Shown one piece after another: positions 26,972-36,650 of a DNA stretch of 64,000 nucleotides. Made by a program: the position numbers and the translations under genes. Within the stretch, counting starts at the first letter, position 1. Each line of letters starts with the position of its first letter. Source of the stretch: an uncultured Pelagibacteraceae bacterium (GTDB taxonomy: Bacteria > Pseudomonadota > Alphaproteobacteria > Pelagibacterales > Pelagibacteraceae); contig CACBGU010000001.1 of NCBI GenBank assembly GCA_902538885.1, positions 62,001 through 126,000 of the forward strand, in the 5' to 3' direction. The notes beneath the pieces were generated by a model, which worked only from the letters and a program-made list of their open reading frames with translations, did no database searches and was not told the DNA's origin.

Positions 26972-27565
26972 ATGCATCCTGAAATTCTCTCTATAACTTT
27001 ATTTGGAATAGTTGCTGCATTTACTCCTGGACCAAATAATTTCGTTGCTTTCTATTCCGGTTTCAACTTTGGTATTCTAAGAACACTACCTCATATAATT
27101 GGTGTAACTTTAGGATTTCCTTTTTTGTTATTATGTTTAGCTTTAGGGTTGATAAATATTTTTAAGCTTTATCCTTTAATTCAAGAAGTATTGAAGTATT
27201 TAGGAACTCTATTTTTAATTTATTTAGCATACAAAATTTCTTTCTCAGGACCTTCTGATCAGGAAAATAAAAACAAAAATCCAATTAAGTTTCATGAAAC
27301 TTTTGTTTTTCAATTTTTAAATCCTAAAGGCGTTATTGCATCAATTATTCTTGTTTCAACTTACATTAATCCAGGAGAGACCTTTGTAAGTTATACGACT
27401 CAAATTATCATTATGGCTTTAATTGTTTCAGTGACTAGTATAACTCTGTGGACTTTTTTAGGTAAATTTTTCAGGAAATTTGCGACAAATCAGAAATTTA
27501 TTAATTACTTTAATTATGCTATGTCACTGCTTCTTTTAACAAGCATAATAACTTTTTATTTATAA
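26972..27565 (+). CDS. LysE/RhtB-family amino acid exporter
   Basis: 197 residues with about six hydrophobic helices. The family start FGIVAAFTPGPNNFVAFYSGFNFG and the central FQFLNPKGVIASII motif (NPK) are clearly visible. LysE-family proteins export amino acids or derivatives through the inner membrane. It sits tightly between csaA-like and aconitase genes (2 bp and 1 bp gaps), so it is probably on the same transcript. Substrate unknown. Confidence 0.87.
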   Translation: MHPEILSITLFGIVAAFTPGPNNFVAFYSGFNFGILRTLPHIIGVTLGFPFLLLCLALGLINIFKLYPLIQEVLKYLGTLFLIYLAYKISFSGPSDQENKNKNPIKFHETFVFQFLNPKGVIASIILVSTYINPGETFVSYTTQIIIMALIVSVTSITLWTFLGKFFRKFATNQKFINYFNYAMSLLLLTSIITFYL

Positions 27566-27566
27566 T

Positions 27567-30236
27567 ATGACCCCAGGAAACAAAAATTCTTATAATTCAC
27601 TTAAAAAAATCACAGTTAATGACAATGAGTATAATTATTACTCATTAAATGAAGCAGAAAAAAATGGACTTGAAGGAATAAATAAACTTCCAAAGTCTCT
27701 TAAAGTTTTACTAGAAAATTTATTAAGATACGAAGACGATTTAAGTGTAACGAAATCTCAAATAGAAGCGATTAAAAACTGGCTAAAGACAAAAAAATCT
27801 AAAACTGAAATTGCATATAGACCAGCAAGAGTTTTGCTTCAAGATTATACAGGAATACCTGCGGTTGCAGATTTAGCTGCAATGAGAGAAGCAGTTAAAG
27901 AAAAAAATAAAGATCCAAATACAATCAATCCATTGTCTGTAGTTGATCTTGTAATTGATCACTCTGTGCAAGTCGACCAATCTGCAAAAGCAGATTCTTT
28001 TGAAAAAAATGTCGATATAGAATTTGAAAGAAATGGTGAGAGATATTCTTTTTTGAAATGGGGACAACAGGCATTTGATAATTTTAGAATAGTTCCACCA
28101 GGAACAGGAATTTGTCACCAAGTAAATCTGGAATATTTATCTAAGGTTGTTTGGTCAGAGGAATTTAAAGGAGAAAAATATCTTTTTCCAGATACTTTAG
28201 TTGGAACAGACAGTCATACAACAATGGTAAATGGTTTATCTGTTTTAGGATGGGGTGTTGGAGGAATTGAAGCTGAAGCAGGAATGTTAGGTCAACCAAT
28301 TTCTATGTTAATACCAGAAGTCATAGGTTTTGAAATGAAAAACAAAATGCCAGAAGGAACTACTGCAACTGATTTGGTATTAACTGTTGTTAAAATGTTA
28401 AGAGATAAAGGAGTGGTTGGTAAGTTTGTTGAGTTTTATGGAGAGGGTTTAAAAAATTTAACACTAGCGGATAGAGCAACAATTGCAAACATGGCACCAG
28501 AATATGGTGCTACTTGTGGTTTTTTTCCTATCGATGAAGAAACATTAAAGTATTTGAAATTTTCTGGAAGAGATCAACAAACTGTTGATATCGTAGAAAA
28601 TTATGCCAAGGAACAAGGTTTATGGGCGAGCAACGAAATAGAATTTACTGACATTATATCTTTAGATATGTCCACAGTCGTACCAACTATTTCAGGACCT
28701 AAAAGACCTCAAGACAAAGTTCTTTTGACAGATGCACCTAGTTCGTTTCAAAAAGTATTGCAGGAAGCTACAAATAAAAATGAAAAGTCAATTTCGAAAG
28801 TATCAAATACAGATTTCGAAATTAAAGATGGCTCAATATTAATTGCAGCAATAACTTCTTGTACGAACACTTCAAATCCAAATGTTCTAATTGGGGCTGG
28901 ACTATTAGCTAAAAAAGCTATTGAAAAAGGTTTGCAGGTTAAACCCTGGGTAAAAACTTCTTTAGCACCTGGATCTCAAGTAGTTACAGACTATTTGGCA
29001 AAAGCTGGATTAAATACTTATTTAGATCAACTTGGTTTTAATTTAGTTGGGTATGGCTGCACAACTTGCATTGGAAATTCAGGGCCACTCCCAGAAAATA
29101 TTGTAGAAGCGATCCAAAAAGAAAATATTTATGCTGTTTCAGTTTTATCTGGAAATAGAAATTTTGAGGGAAGAATTTCTCCACATATAAAAGCTAACTA
29201 TTTGGCTTCACCCCCACTTGTTGTTGCATATGCAATAGCTGGACATATGGAAGTTGATTTGTACAAAGATTCATTAGGAAAAGATAAAGATGGAAAAGAT
29301 GTATTTTTAAAAGATATTTGGCCTTCAAATAAAGAGATAGAAGAAACTTTAAAAACTTCACTTAATGCTGAGATGTTTATACAAAGATACTCAAATGTTT
29401 CTGAGGGCCCAACTCAATGGCAGAAAATTAAAACTGATAAAAGCAGTATCTATAATTGGGATGAGGGATCAACATATGTAAAAAAACCTCCATTTTTTGA
29501 ATCGTTGCCAGATAAACCAGAAGGATTTAAAGAAATTAAGGACGCAAGACCATTATTAATTTTAGGTGATATGGTTACCACTGACCATATATCGCCAGCT
29601 GGCAGTATTCAAAAAGATAGTCCGACTGGTGAATATTTTATGGAACACCAAATTTTACCTAAAGATTATAACTCTTATGGTTCGAGAAGAGGTAACCATG
29701 AAGTTATGATGAGAGGAACTTTTGCAAATATAAGAATTAGAAATGAAATGGCTCCTGGTACAGAAGGTGGTTTTACAAAGTTATATCCAGAAGAAAAAGT
29801 TCTTCCAGTCTATGATGCTGTAGTTGAATATAAAAAAAGAGGAACAGATTTAGTTGTAATTGGGGGAAAAGAGTATGGAACTGGATCGTCCAGGGATTGG
29901 GCAGCTAAAGGAACAAAATTACTTGGAATAAAAGCAGTAATTGCAGAGAGTTTTGAAAGAATTCATCGATCTAATTTAATTGGAATGGGTATTTTGCCAT
30001 TACAATTTATCGATGGTGTAAATAGAAAAAATCTTAAATTAATTGGTTCTGAATTAATTAGTATTCTAAATATAGAAAAAGGTGTTAATCCCTCAGATGA
30101 GGTGACAGTCGAAATTAAATATGCTTCTGGCGAAATAAAGAAAATTAAAACTTTATGCAGAATTGATACAAAAAATGAATTAGAGTATTATAAAAACGGA
30201 GGTATTCTGCAGTACGTTTTAAGGAATATGATTTAA
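27567..30236 (+). CDS. acnA: Aconitate hydratase A
   Basis: 889 residues, standard for AcnA/IRP-type aconitase. The [4Fe-4S] ligands are the Cys of ITSCTNTSNP (about 432) and the C-x-x-C of YGCTTCIGNSGPL (about 500). Other signatures are DHSVQVDQ, GTDSHTTMVNGLSVLGWGVGGIEAE in the N-terminal domains, and GDMVTTDHISPAGSI, NYGSRRGNHEV-like and GKEYGTGSSRDWAAKG in the swivel domain. It interconverts citrate and isocitrate in the TCA cycle. Followed 2 bp later by an envelope protein gene, an arrangement seen in some alphaproteobacteria. Confidence 0.96.
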   Translation: MTPGNKNSYNSLKKITVNDNEYNYYSLNEAEKNGLEGINKLPKSLKVLLENLLRYEDDLSVTKSQIEAIKNWLKTKKSKTEIAYRPARVLLQDYTGIPAVADLAAMREAVKEKNKDPNTINPLSVVDLVIDHSVQVDQSAKADSFEKNVDIEFERNGERYSFLKWGQQAFDNFRIVPPGTGICHQVNLEYLSKVVWSEEFKGEKYLFPDTLVGTDSHTTMVNGLSVLGWGVGGIEAEAGMLGQPISMLIPEVIGFEMKNKMPEGTTATDLVLTVVKMLRDKGVVGKFVEFYGEGLKNLTLADRATIANMAPEYGATCGFFPIDEETLKYLKFSGRDQQTVDIVENYAKEQGLWASNEIEFTDIISLDMSTVVPTISGPKRPQDKVLLTDAPSSFQKVLQEATNKNEKSISKVSNTDFEIKDGSILIAAITSCTNTSNPNVLIGAGLLAKKAIEKGLQVKPWVKTSLAPGSQVVTDYLAKAGLNTYLDQLGFNLVGYGCTTCIGNSGPLPENIVEAIQKENIYAVSVLSGNRNFEGRISPHIKANYLASPPLVVAYAIAGHMEVDLYKDSLGKDKDGKDVFLKDIWPSNKEIEETLKTSLNAEMFIQRYSNVSEGPTQWQKIKTDKSSIYNWDEGSTYVKKPPFFESLPDKPEGFKEIKDARPLLILGDMVTTDHISPAGSIQKDSPTGEYFMEHQILPKDYNSYGSRRGNHEVMMRGTFANIRIRNEMAPGTEGGFTKLYPEEKVLPVYDAVVEYKKRGTDLVVIGGKEYGTGSSRDWAAKGTKLLGIKAVIAESFERIHRSNLIGMGILPLQFIDGVNRKNLKLIGSELISILNIEKGVNPSDEVTVEIKYASGEIKKIKTLCRIDTKNELEYYKNGGILQYVLRNMI

Positions 30237-30238
30237 TT

Positions 30239-30883
30239 ATGGACGAAGATTTATCAATTATAAATACCAATACTAGAAACGAAAAAATTAAGAATTTTTT
30301 TGTAAATAATAAAAATAAAATAATTTCAGGTATAATCATTTTAATAATTATTACAGTCGGTGTTTTTAGTTACGATAAATATTTAATTAATAAAAAAAAG
30401 GATATCTCAGATAGTTATAATTCAATAATCATTGATTATTCAGAAAAGACAAAAGAAAAAACAGCTAGCAGTCTAATTGAAATTATAAATAAGAAAGATC
30501 CAACTTATTCACCTCTATCACTTTATTTTATTATTGATAATAATCTTGTAAGTGATCAGTCCAAAATCAATTCATTATTTAATATATTGATAAACGATAC
30601 TTCGTTAGACAGTGAGATTAACAACTTAATTATATACAAGAAGGCACTCTTCAATGCAGATAACGCTCAAGAGGGCGATCTTCTAAATATGTTAAATCCA
30701 CTGATCAATTCAAAAAGTGTATGGAAATCACATTCTTTATATTTAATGGCAGAATATTTTTATGCAAATAATCAAAATCAAAAAGCTAAAGAATTTTTCA
30801 ACCAAATAATAGCTTTAGAAAATTCAAATCCAGATATAAGGCTTCAAGCAGAGAAAAGATTGAACAGAGACTTGAGTGAATAA
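30239..30883 (+). CDS. YfgM-like inner-membrane protein with TPR-type domain
   Basis: 214 residues. A charged N-terminus precedes one TM helix near 29-48 (IISGIIILIIITVGVFSYDKYL), then a mostly helical, asparagine/lysine-rich periplasmic domain ending with SHSLYLMAEYFYANNQNQKAKEFFNQII, which resembles a TPR unit. Topology and the gene directly downstream (BamB-like) match the YfgM-BamB pair conserved in many proteobacteria, where YfgM is an accessory of the Sec translocon. Sequence similarity is weak, so the call rests mainly on topology and neighbour. Confidence 0.6.
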   Translation: MDEDLSIINTNTRNEKIKNFFVNNKNKIISGIIILIIITVGVFSYDKYLINKKKDISDSYNSIIIDYSEKTKEKTASSLIEIINKKDPTYSPLSLYFIIDNNLVSDQSKINSLFNILINDTSLDSEINNLIIYKKALFNADNAQEGDLLNMLNPLINSKSVWKSHSLYLMAEYFYANNQNQKAKEFFNQIIALENSNPDIRLQAEKRLNRDLSE

Positions 30884-32174
30884 ATTAATTTTTACTTTCA
30901 TTGCGCTATTTTTTCTTAATAACTGTTCATTTAATGAAAACTCCAGAATTTGGAAAGATAAAGAAAATAAATTAGAAACAGATAAAAAAATAACAAAAGT
31001 TTTTGCAGAGGAAAATATAAGTGTTTCAGAATTTAATAAAGATTTAAAATTAGATTTATCATCAATAAAAATAAATAATAAAAATAATGAAAATCAGAAT
31101 AATCTTGGTTTGCAAAATTACGAAGGTGAATTAGAAAAGATTGGTAACTTTAAATTTTCAAAGTTAGAGGAAATTAATCAATTAGATTTCGAACCGATTT
31201 TTTTGAAAAATGGAATAATATTTTTTGATAAAAAAGGTTCAATTATTAGGTATGATAATAATCAGAAAGTTATTTGGAAAAAAAATTATTATTCAAAATC
31301 TGAAAAAAAATTAAAACCAAAACTTAATTTTTTAGTAGATGGTCAAAATCTTTTAGTAACTGATAGCATAGCAAAATATTATTCTGTGAATATTAGTACT
31401 GGAGAATTAAATTGGTCCAAAAATAATGATTATCCGTTTAATTCAAACATTAAAAAACATAAGGATAAAATATTTGTTATTGATTATAAAAATACATTGA
31501 GATGTTTTAAAATTAAAGATGGTTCTGAATGTTGGAATTTGCAAACAGAGGACTCATTTACAATTTCAAATATTAAGTATTCCTTAATTATTTTAAACGA
31601 TAATGTTATTTTCAATAATTCCATAGGAGATATTACGGCTGTAGATATTGAAACAGGTTTAATTACATGGCAACTACCTACTCAGAGTAGCTCAATAATA
31701 AATGAAACTTATAACTTTAAGACTTCTAAACTAGTATCAGATGGAAACTCTGTATTTTTTTCAAATAATAAAAATCAGTTTTATTCAATTGATTTAAAAA
31801 CAGGAACAACAAACTGGATAAATGAAGTTAATTCTAATGTAAAACCTATTTTGGTTGGAAATCTAATTTTTACAATCTCTAATGAAGGTTATTTATATTT
31901 AATTGACAAAAATAAAGGCAATATAGTTCGAATTACAGATCTATTTCTGAATTATAAAGATAAAAAAAGAAAAAATATTTATCCAATTGGTTTTGTAATT
32001 GGTGACAAAAACTTATTTTTAACTAACTCAGATGGTGAGATGATTATAGCTGGGATTGAGGATGGAAAAATAATAAAAATTGAAAAAGTTTCTGGTGGAT
32101 TAGTCTCTGAACCTTTTATATTTAATACCAATTTATATGTAGTAAGAAATGGTTCAATTTTACAATATAATTAA
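30876..32174 (+). CDS. bamB: BamB-like outer-membrane lipoprotein (PQQ-type beta-propeller)
   Basis: 432 residues. The N-terminus IFTFIALFFLNNCSF has a lipobox with Cys at about 17, predicting an outer-membrane lipoprotein. From about 90 onward there are repeated blades with W-[KR/N/E/Q/I] endings: KVIWKKNY, ELNWSKNN, SECWNLQT, LITWQLPT, TTNWINEV. This is the beta-propeller of BamB, a non-essential part of the outer-membrane protein assembly machine. Residues 25-80 are a charged linker. It uses a GTG start overlapping the previous gene by 8 bp. The der GTPase gene, often next to bamB, is absent here. Confidence 0.78.
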   Translation: MNKLIFTFIALFFLNNCSFNENSRIWKDKENKLETDKKITKVFAEENISVSEFNKDLKLDLSSIKINNKNNENQNNLGLQNYEGELEKIGNFKFSKLEEINQLDFEPIFLKNGIIFFDKKGSIIRYDNNQKVIWKKNYYSKSEKKLKPKLNFLVDGQNLLVTDSIAKYYSVNISTGELNWSKNNDYPFNSNIKKHKDKIFVIDYKNTLRCFKIKDGSECWNLQTEDSFTISNIKYSLIILNDNVIFNNSIGDITAVDIETGLITWQLPTQSSSIINETYNFKTSKLVSDGNSVFFSNNKNQFYSIDLKTGTTNWINEVNSNVKPILVGNLIFTISNEGYLYLIDKNKGNIVRITDLFLNYKDKKRKNIYPIGFVIGDKNLFLTNSDGEMIIAGIEDGKIIKIEKVSGGLVSEPFIFNTNLYVVRNGSILQYN

Positions 32175-32176
32175 AC

Positions 32177-32608
32177 ATGTTCTTAAAATTTTTAGAAAAA
32201 ATTGGCAGAAAAAAAGTTGTATTAGATAGAGGACCTTCACATCCCAATTTTAAAGAGGCAAAGCCTTGGATGAACCGTTACTATGTTTTGATGAGATATC
32301 GACCTAAATGGTTTCCATTCAATATATTAATTCATGAGATGCTAGCAGATGACCATGGAGAAGGAGTTCATAATCACACATTTCCTTATATCACTATAAT
32401 TTTAAGAGGTGGTTATTGGGAAACATTAAGTACTGGCAAGTTTTGGCGTCCACCAGGTTATATTGGTTTTAGATCAGCAAATAATTTGCATCGAGTAGAT
32501 TTGGAACCAGGAACCAAACCATTAACTTTATTTATCTCAGGTCCATTTGGGCTAAGGAAAGGACCAAGATCAGAGTATGGTATTGACTTTAAAACTAAAA
32601 AAAATTGA
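32177..32608 (+). CDS. Cupin-like small protein of unknown function
   Basis: 143 residues, no signal or membrane segment. The middle holds a cupin-type histidine pattern: HEMLADDHGEGVHNHTFPYITIILRGGYWE (about 54-83) with three spaced His and an acidic residue, then a second half-motif with SANNLHRVDLEPGTKPLTLFISGP. This suggests a small metal-binding beta-barrel, as in RmlC-type or dioxygenase-type cupins. It sits between bamB and zapE on the same strand, with its TGA overlapping the zapE ATG. I do not recognise a named family. Confidence 0.65.
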   Translation: MFLKFLEKIGRKKVVLDRGPSHPNFKEAKPWMNRYYVLMRYRPKWFPFNILIHEMLADDHGEGVHNHTFPYITIILRGGYWETLSTGKFWRPPGYIGFRSANNLHRVDLEPGTKPLTLFISGPFGLRKGPRSEYGIDFKTKKN

Positions 32609-33663
32609 TGCCAAAAAAATTTGAAAAAGAATTCATATCTTATTGTGAAAATCAAAATTTAGAAGTTAATCCTAATCAAATTAAAGTTATTAAAAAATTA
32701 GAAGATTACTATAATAGTAATTATAAATCATTATTTTCAAAATTATTTTCCAAACAAAAAACTAAAAAAGGATTTTATTTATATGGTGGTGTAGGGGTTG
32801 GTAAAACTATGATTTTAAACTTCTTTTATGATCATCTTAAAGAAAAAAAATTAAAAAAGCATTTTAATGAATTTATGTTAGGTTTTCATGATTTTGTCCA
32901 TGAGCAAAAAAAAAAAAATGAAGAAAATGTAATCAATCAATTTGTTAAAAATTTAAAATCAAAAGCTTCATTAGTTTATTTCGATGAGTTCCAAGTAACA
33001 AATATTGTTGATGCAATGATTTTAGGAAAACTATTTGAACAAATATTTAAAGAAGATATTAAAATTATTCTTACTTCAAACACTAAAATTTCAGAACTTT
33101 ATAAAGAAGGTCTTCAACGGGAACAATTTATACCTTTTATAAAAATAATGGAAGATCAATCAATCGAGTATGAATTAAAAATTGAGGATGATTATAGAAA
33201 ATCTAATGATAATCAAAAACAAAGATATTTTTTTCCACTTAATCAAGAAACCAATTTTAAGATTAACAAATTTTTTAGAACCATAACAAAGGATAAAAAA
33301 CAATCTTCAATAAAAATTAATGTAAAGGGAAGAGAATTTAAAATAGAAAACTTTTATGAGGGAATTATTAGATGTGACTTTAATCAACTTTGTGATCAAA
33401 ATTTAGGAGCGGAAGATTATTTGGAAATAACTAAAAATTGTAAATTTATGGTTATAGATCAAATACCTCAATTTAATGATGTGAATTCAAATCAACAACA
33501 ACGTTTTATCACTTTGTTAGATGTAATTTATGATAAAAATATTTCATTAGCAGTCACAGCTGATCTAAATTTAGATCAATTTACCTCTTCAAGATTGTTA
33601 GAAAAACCATTTAAACGAACCATTAGTCGTTTGTATGAGCTTACATCGAAGGAGTATAATTAA
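32608..33663 (+). CDS. zapE: AFG1/ZapE-family AAA ATPase
   Basis: 351 residues, typical for ZapE. Walker A is YGGVGVGKTMIL (about 55-66) and Walker B SLVYFDEFQVTNIVDAMILG (about 120-139), with the family's FHDFVHEQ and NTKISELYKEGLQREQFIPFI segments. Bacterial ZapE interacts with the divisome; mitochondrial AFG1 helps turn over respiratory proteins. I start it at ATG 32608 rather than the TTG one codon earlier, since the ATG overlaps the preceding stop codon. Cytoplasmic side of the membrane. Confidence 0.87.
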   Translation: MPKKFEKEFISYCENQNLEVNPNQIKVIKKLEDYYNSNYKSLFSKLFSKQKTKKGFYLYGGVGVGKTMILNFFYDHLKEKKLKKHFNEFMLGFHDFVHEQKKKNEENVINQFVKNLKSKASLVYFDEFQVTNIVDAMILGKLFEQIFKEDIKIILTSNTKISELYKEGLQREQFIPFIKIMEDQSIEYELKIEDDYRKSNDNQKQRYFFPLNQETNFKINKFFRTITKDKKQSSIKINVKGREFKIENFYEGIIRCDFNQLCDQNLGAEDYLEITKNCKFMVIDQIPQFNDVNSNQQQRFITLLDVIYDKNISLAVTADLNLDQFTSSRLLEKPFKRTISRLYELTSKEYN

Positions 33664-34082
33664 TGAAACAAGAATTTTATAATCTTCAAATTAAGACTAA
33701 TGGTCAAAAGTTGTATGAGTTTACTAATCATACAATTCATTGGATTGGTCAAAATAAATTTAAAAATGGTATTCTTAATTTAAGTATTCAGCACACAAGC
33801 GCCTCAATAATTGTTCAAGAAAATGCAGATCCAGATGTACAAACAGATTTAATAAATTATTTTGATAAATTAGCTCCTATGGATAACAAACTATATGTTC
33901 ATACTACGGAGGGAAAAGATGATATGCCTGCACATATTAAATCCGCGTTAACAAATAATCAAATTTCTTTAAGTGTGAAAGATAGTGAATTGTTGCTTGG
34001 AACTTGGCAGGGCATATATTTATTTGAACACAGATTAGAAACTCAAAAAAGAACAATAATTCACCATTTTATTGGAGAATAA
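33663..34082 (+). CDS. YjbQ/UPF0047-family protein
   Basis: 139 residues covering the whole compact family. Hallmark segments are LNLSIQHTSASIIVQENADPDVQTDLINYFD, TEGKDDMPAHIKSAL and LGTWQGIYLFEHR, with conserved His and Asp/Glu positions. Homologues have been reported to have weak thiamin-phosphate synthase activity, but the physiological job is uncertain. It starts in the last base of the zapE stop codon, so the two are co-translated. It is the last gene of the plus-strand run that begins at 26.6 kb. Confidence 0.85.
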   Translation: MKQEFYNLQIKTNGQKLYEFTNHTIHWIGQNKFKNGILNLSIQHTSASIIVQENADPDVQTDLINYFDKLAPMDNKLYVHTTEGKDDMPAHIKSALTNNQISLSVKDSELLLGTWQGIYLFEHRLETQKRTIIHHFIGE

Positions 34083-34090
34083 AATTAAAT

Positions 34091-35512
34091 TTATTTTTTC
34101 TTCAAAGATTGAAACGCTTCAAGAGCTGCAGCTCTAGCTTTTTCATGAACAACAATAGGGCCCGGGTAATCTTTGCCAATAATTGTTTTAATTGCTTCTT
34201 GATACTTTAATTCCATTTCCCATGGTTTATGAATAAATTTATTTGGAACATTTTTAAGTTCAGGAACCCATTTTTTTACATAATTGCCTTCCTTATCAAA
34301 TTTCTCACCCTGAAGTATTGGGTTGAATATTCTAAAGTAGGGTGCTGCATCTGCACCACAACCAGCAACCCATTGCCATTGAGCAACATTATTTGCTTTG
34401 TTAAAATCTAGTAGACAATTTCTAAAATGCTTTTCACCTTCAGTCCAATTAATTCTCAAATGTTTGACTAAAAACGAGCCAACAACCATTCTTATTCTGT
34501 TATGCATCCATCCAGTTTCATATAATTCTCTCATACCTGCATCAACAATAGGATAACCGGTCATTCCTTTTTTCCATGCTTTTAAGAATTTCTCATTTTT
34601 TACCCAAGGGAATTTATCAAATTCTTTTCTAAAATTTCCTTTTAAGAATTCTGGGAAATAATTAATTAAACTATGTGAAAACTCTCTCCAACCAAGTTCA
34701 TTAATATATTTTCTATAACCAATTCCTTTTGATTTAATTTCAGAACATTTTTTCCAAATACTGTCTACATGAATTTGGCCATGTTTGATGTAGGGAGATA
34801 ATTTAGAGGTTCCCTCGATAGATGGTATATCCCGAGAAGTTCCATAATCTTTAATTTTGTTTTCAATTAAATTTTTAAGTATTTTTTTTGAATCATTTTC
34901 TGAAACTTTCCAATATTTATCAAATTTTTTATACCAATTTTTTTTTGGTAAAATATCTATTGGTTCAATACACTTTTTAAAATATTTAATCTTTTTTGTT
35001 TTCTTTTTAACAATATAATTTTTACTTGGAGGCTTATTTAAATAAACTTGCTCCGCATTTCTCCAAAAAGGGGTAAACACTTTAAAGGGAGTTCCATCAT
35101 TTTTTGTTATCTCTTGAAATTCGTTTAAAATATTTCCTTTGAAATATTTATAATTAATTTCATTTTTAATAAATAAGTCACGTATTTTTTTTCCTTTAGC
35201 TATAACATCTGGCTCATAAATTTTATTCCAATAAACTGAAAGCTTATCCTTTTTATTAAATTTAGAAAAAATTTCTAATTCATCGCCTTTTACTATTTCA
35301 AGATTAATTTTATAATCTGACAATTCTTTTTTTAAAGTTTCTAGAGATTTAAAAACCCACCATTTTTGAGCTTCTCTTTTGTTGTCAAAATCATTATTAT
35401 TATAAATATATAATGCAATTACATTATCATGATTTTGTGTTGCAAAAGATAAAGCAGGATTATTTTCAATTCTAAAATCCTCTCTTATCCAAAAAATACC
35501 TGTGCTACTCAT
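34091..35512 (-). CDS. phrB: Deoxyribodipyrimidine photolyase
   Basis: 473 residues, the usual class I CPD photolyase length. The N-terminal antenna domain starts with IFWIREDFRIENNPAL; the C-terminal FAD domain shows LGWREFSHSL, GMTGYPIVDAGMREL, GWMHNRIRMVVGSFLVK, and QWQWVAGCGADAAPYFRIFNP, which contain the FAD contacts and tryptophan chain residues. It repairs UV-induced pyrimidine dimers using light, fitting a surface-ocean lifestyle. It lies 4 bp after the DpaL-like gene on the minus strand, probably read from the same transcript. Confidence 0.9.
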   Translation of the reverse strand: MSSTGIFWIREDFRIENNPALSFATQNHDNVIALYIYNNNDFDNKREAQKWWVFKSLETLKKELSDYKINLEIVKGDELEIFSKFNKKDKLSVYWNKIYEPDVIAKGKKIRDLFIKNEINYKYFKGNILNEFQEITKNDGTPFKVFTPFWRNAEQVYLNKPPSKNYIVKKKTKKIKYFKKCIEPIDILPKKNWYKKFDKYWKVSENDSKKILKNLIENKIKDYGTSRDIPSIEGTSKLSPYIKHGQIHVDSIWKKCSEIKSKGIGYRKYINELGWREFSHSLINYFPEFLKGNFRKEFDKFPWVKNEKFLKAWKKGMTGYPIVDAGMRELYETGWMHNRIRMVVGSFLVKHLRINWTEGEKHFRNCLLDFNKANNVAQWQWVAGCGADAAPYFRIFNPILQGEKFDKEGNYVKKWVPELKNVPNKFIHKPWEMELKYQEAIKTIIGKDYPGPIVVHEKARAAALEAFQSLKKK

Positions 35513-35516
35513 TTAT

Positions 35517-36647
35517 TTAATTTTGGTTAATTAACTTTTGATACATTTCTTGATCAGTATCTCCCTCACAACCAAAAACCAAAACATTAGATTTTTCATT
35601 TAGATCTAATTTTTCTTTAATTGCTTGATCTTCACAACTTGTAATCAGACTGATTACGCCAGGTGCTGAGTTTTCTCCTGCAATTATTTTATCATCACTA
35701 AAGCTTGAATTTCCAAGTAGTTTCATAGTTTTTGCAATATCATCATCTGGTAAACTAATACAATGCTTAACTGAATTTTTGAGTATTTCCCATGGGACCA
35801 ATGATACTTCACCACAAGACATACCACCCATTAAGCTTTCTCTTTTAATATCTATTTTTTCTATTTTTCCAGTTTTGATGCTTTCCATTACACATGCTGC
35901 GCTATCAGGTTCAACAACTATTATTACTGGAATATGATTTAAATATCTTGCAATACCTGCAACCATCGCAGCTGCCATGCCACCAACACCCGCCTGTAAA
36001 ATGATGTGGGTTATTTTCTCCTCTTGGATTTGATCAGCTATTTCTTTCATCATGACTGTATAACCTGCCATCGTATACTTAGGTACAATCATATAATCTT
36101 TCCAAGCAACATCTTGAACTATTTGCCAATTATTTTCAGTAGACTGTTTTATACATTCAATCAATGATTTTTCATAATTACCTTTTACTTTAACTACATC
36201 TGCTCCAAGATTAGACATAGCTTTGCCTCTCGCATCACTTACAAATTCACTAATAAATATTTTGCATTTTAATCCCAATCTTCTTGCTCCCCAGGCAACT
36301 GATCTTCCGTGATTACCAGCAGTAGCTGTTGCTACTACTATATCTTTATTTCCTTTGGTTACTTTTTCTACTGCATAAGCTCCACCTAAAGCTTTAAAAG
36401 ATTTTAAATCAAATCTTTTATTTTCATCTTTATAAAAGATTTTGTTTAAATTTAATTCTTTTGAAAGTTTATTTAAAGAAAGCAGAGGAGTAGGAGAATA
36501 ACCTTTCCATTTAGAAATGCTCTTATAAGCATCATCAATTTCTTCTGTGGTTAAAGAATTAAGAATTTCTTTTTTATTAAATGAAAAATTTTTATTGTCA
36601 GTAAACTCTGTGTATTTCCATTGATGACCGTTAGATAATATAGTCAT
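35517..36647 (-). CDS. DpaL-like PLP-dependent ammonia-lyase
   Basis: 376 residues, fold-type II PLP enzyme. The PLP lysine is in RFDLKSFKALGGAYA (about 82); ATAGNHGRSVAWGARRLG (about 107) and the phosphate-binding QAGVGGMAAAMVAG (about 215) follow. Segments such as QDVAWKDY..VPKYTMAGYTVM and VVEPDSAACVMES match diaminopropionate ammonia-lyase (YgeX/DpaL) better than threonine deaminase. It lies 3 bp downstream of gmaS, so they are co-transcribed, which is unusual. The EutB-type role of ectoine-utilisation clusters is an alternative. Confidence 0.75.
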   Translation of the reverse strand: MTILSNGHQWKYTEFTDNKNFSFNKKEILNSLTTEEIDDAYKSISKWKGYSPTPLLSLNKLSKELNLNKIFYKDENKRFDLKSFKALGGAYAVEKVTKGNKDIVVATATAGNHGRSVAWGARRLGLKCKIFISEFVSDARGKAMSNLGADVVKVKGNYEKSLIECIKQSTENNWQIVQDVAWKDYMIVPKYTMAGYTVMMKEIADQIQEEKITHIILQAGVGGMAAAMVAGIARYLNHIPVIIVVEPDSAACVMESIKTGKIEKIDIKRESLMGGMSCGEVSLVPWEILKNSVKHCISLPDDDIAKTMKLLGNSSFSDDKIIAGENSAPGVISLITSCEDQAIKEKLDLNEKSNVLVFGCEGDTDQEMYQKLINQN

Positions 36648-36650
36648 GTA

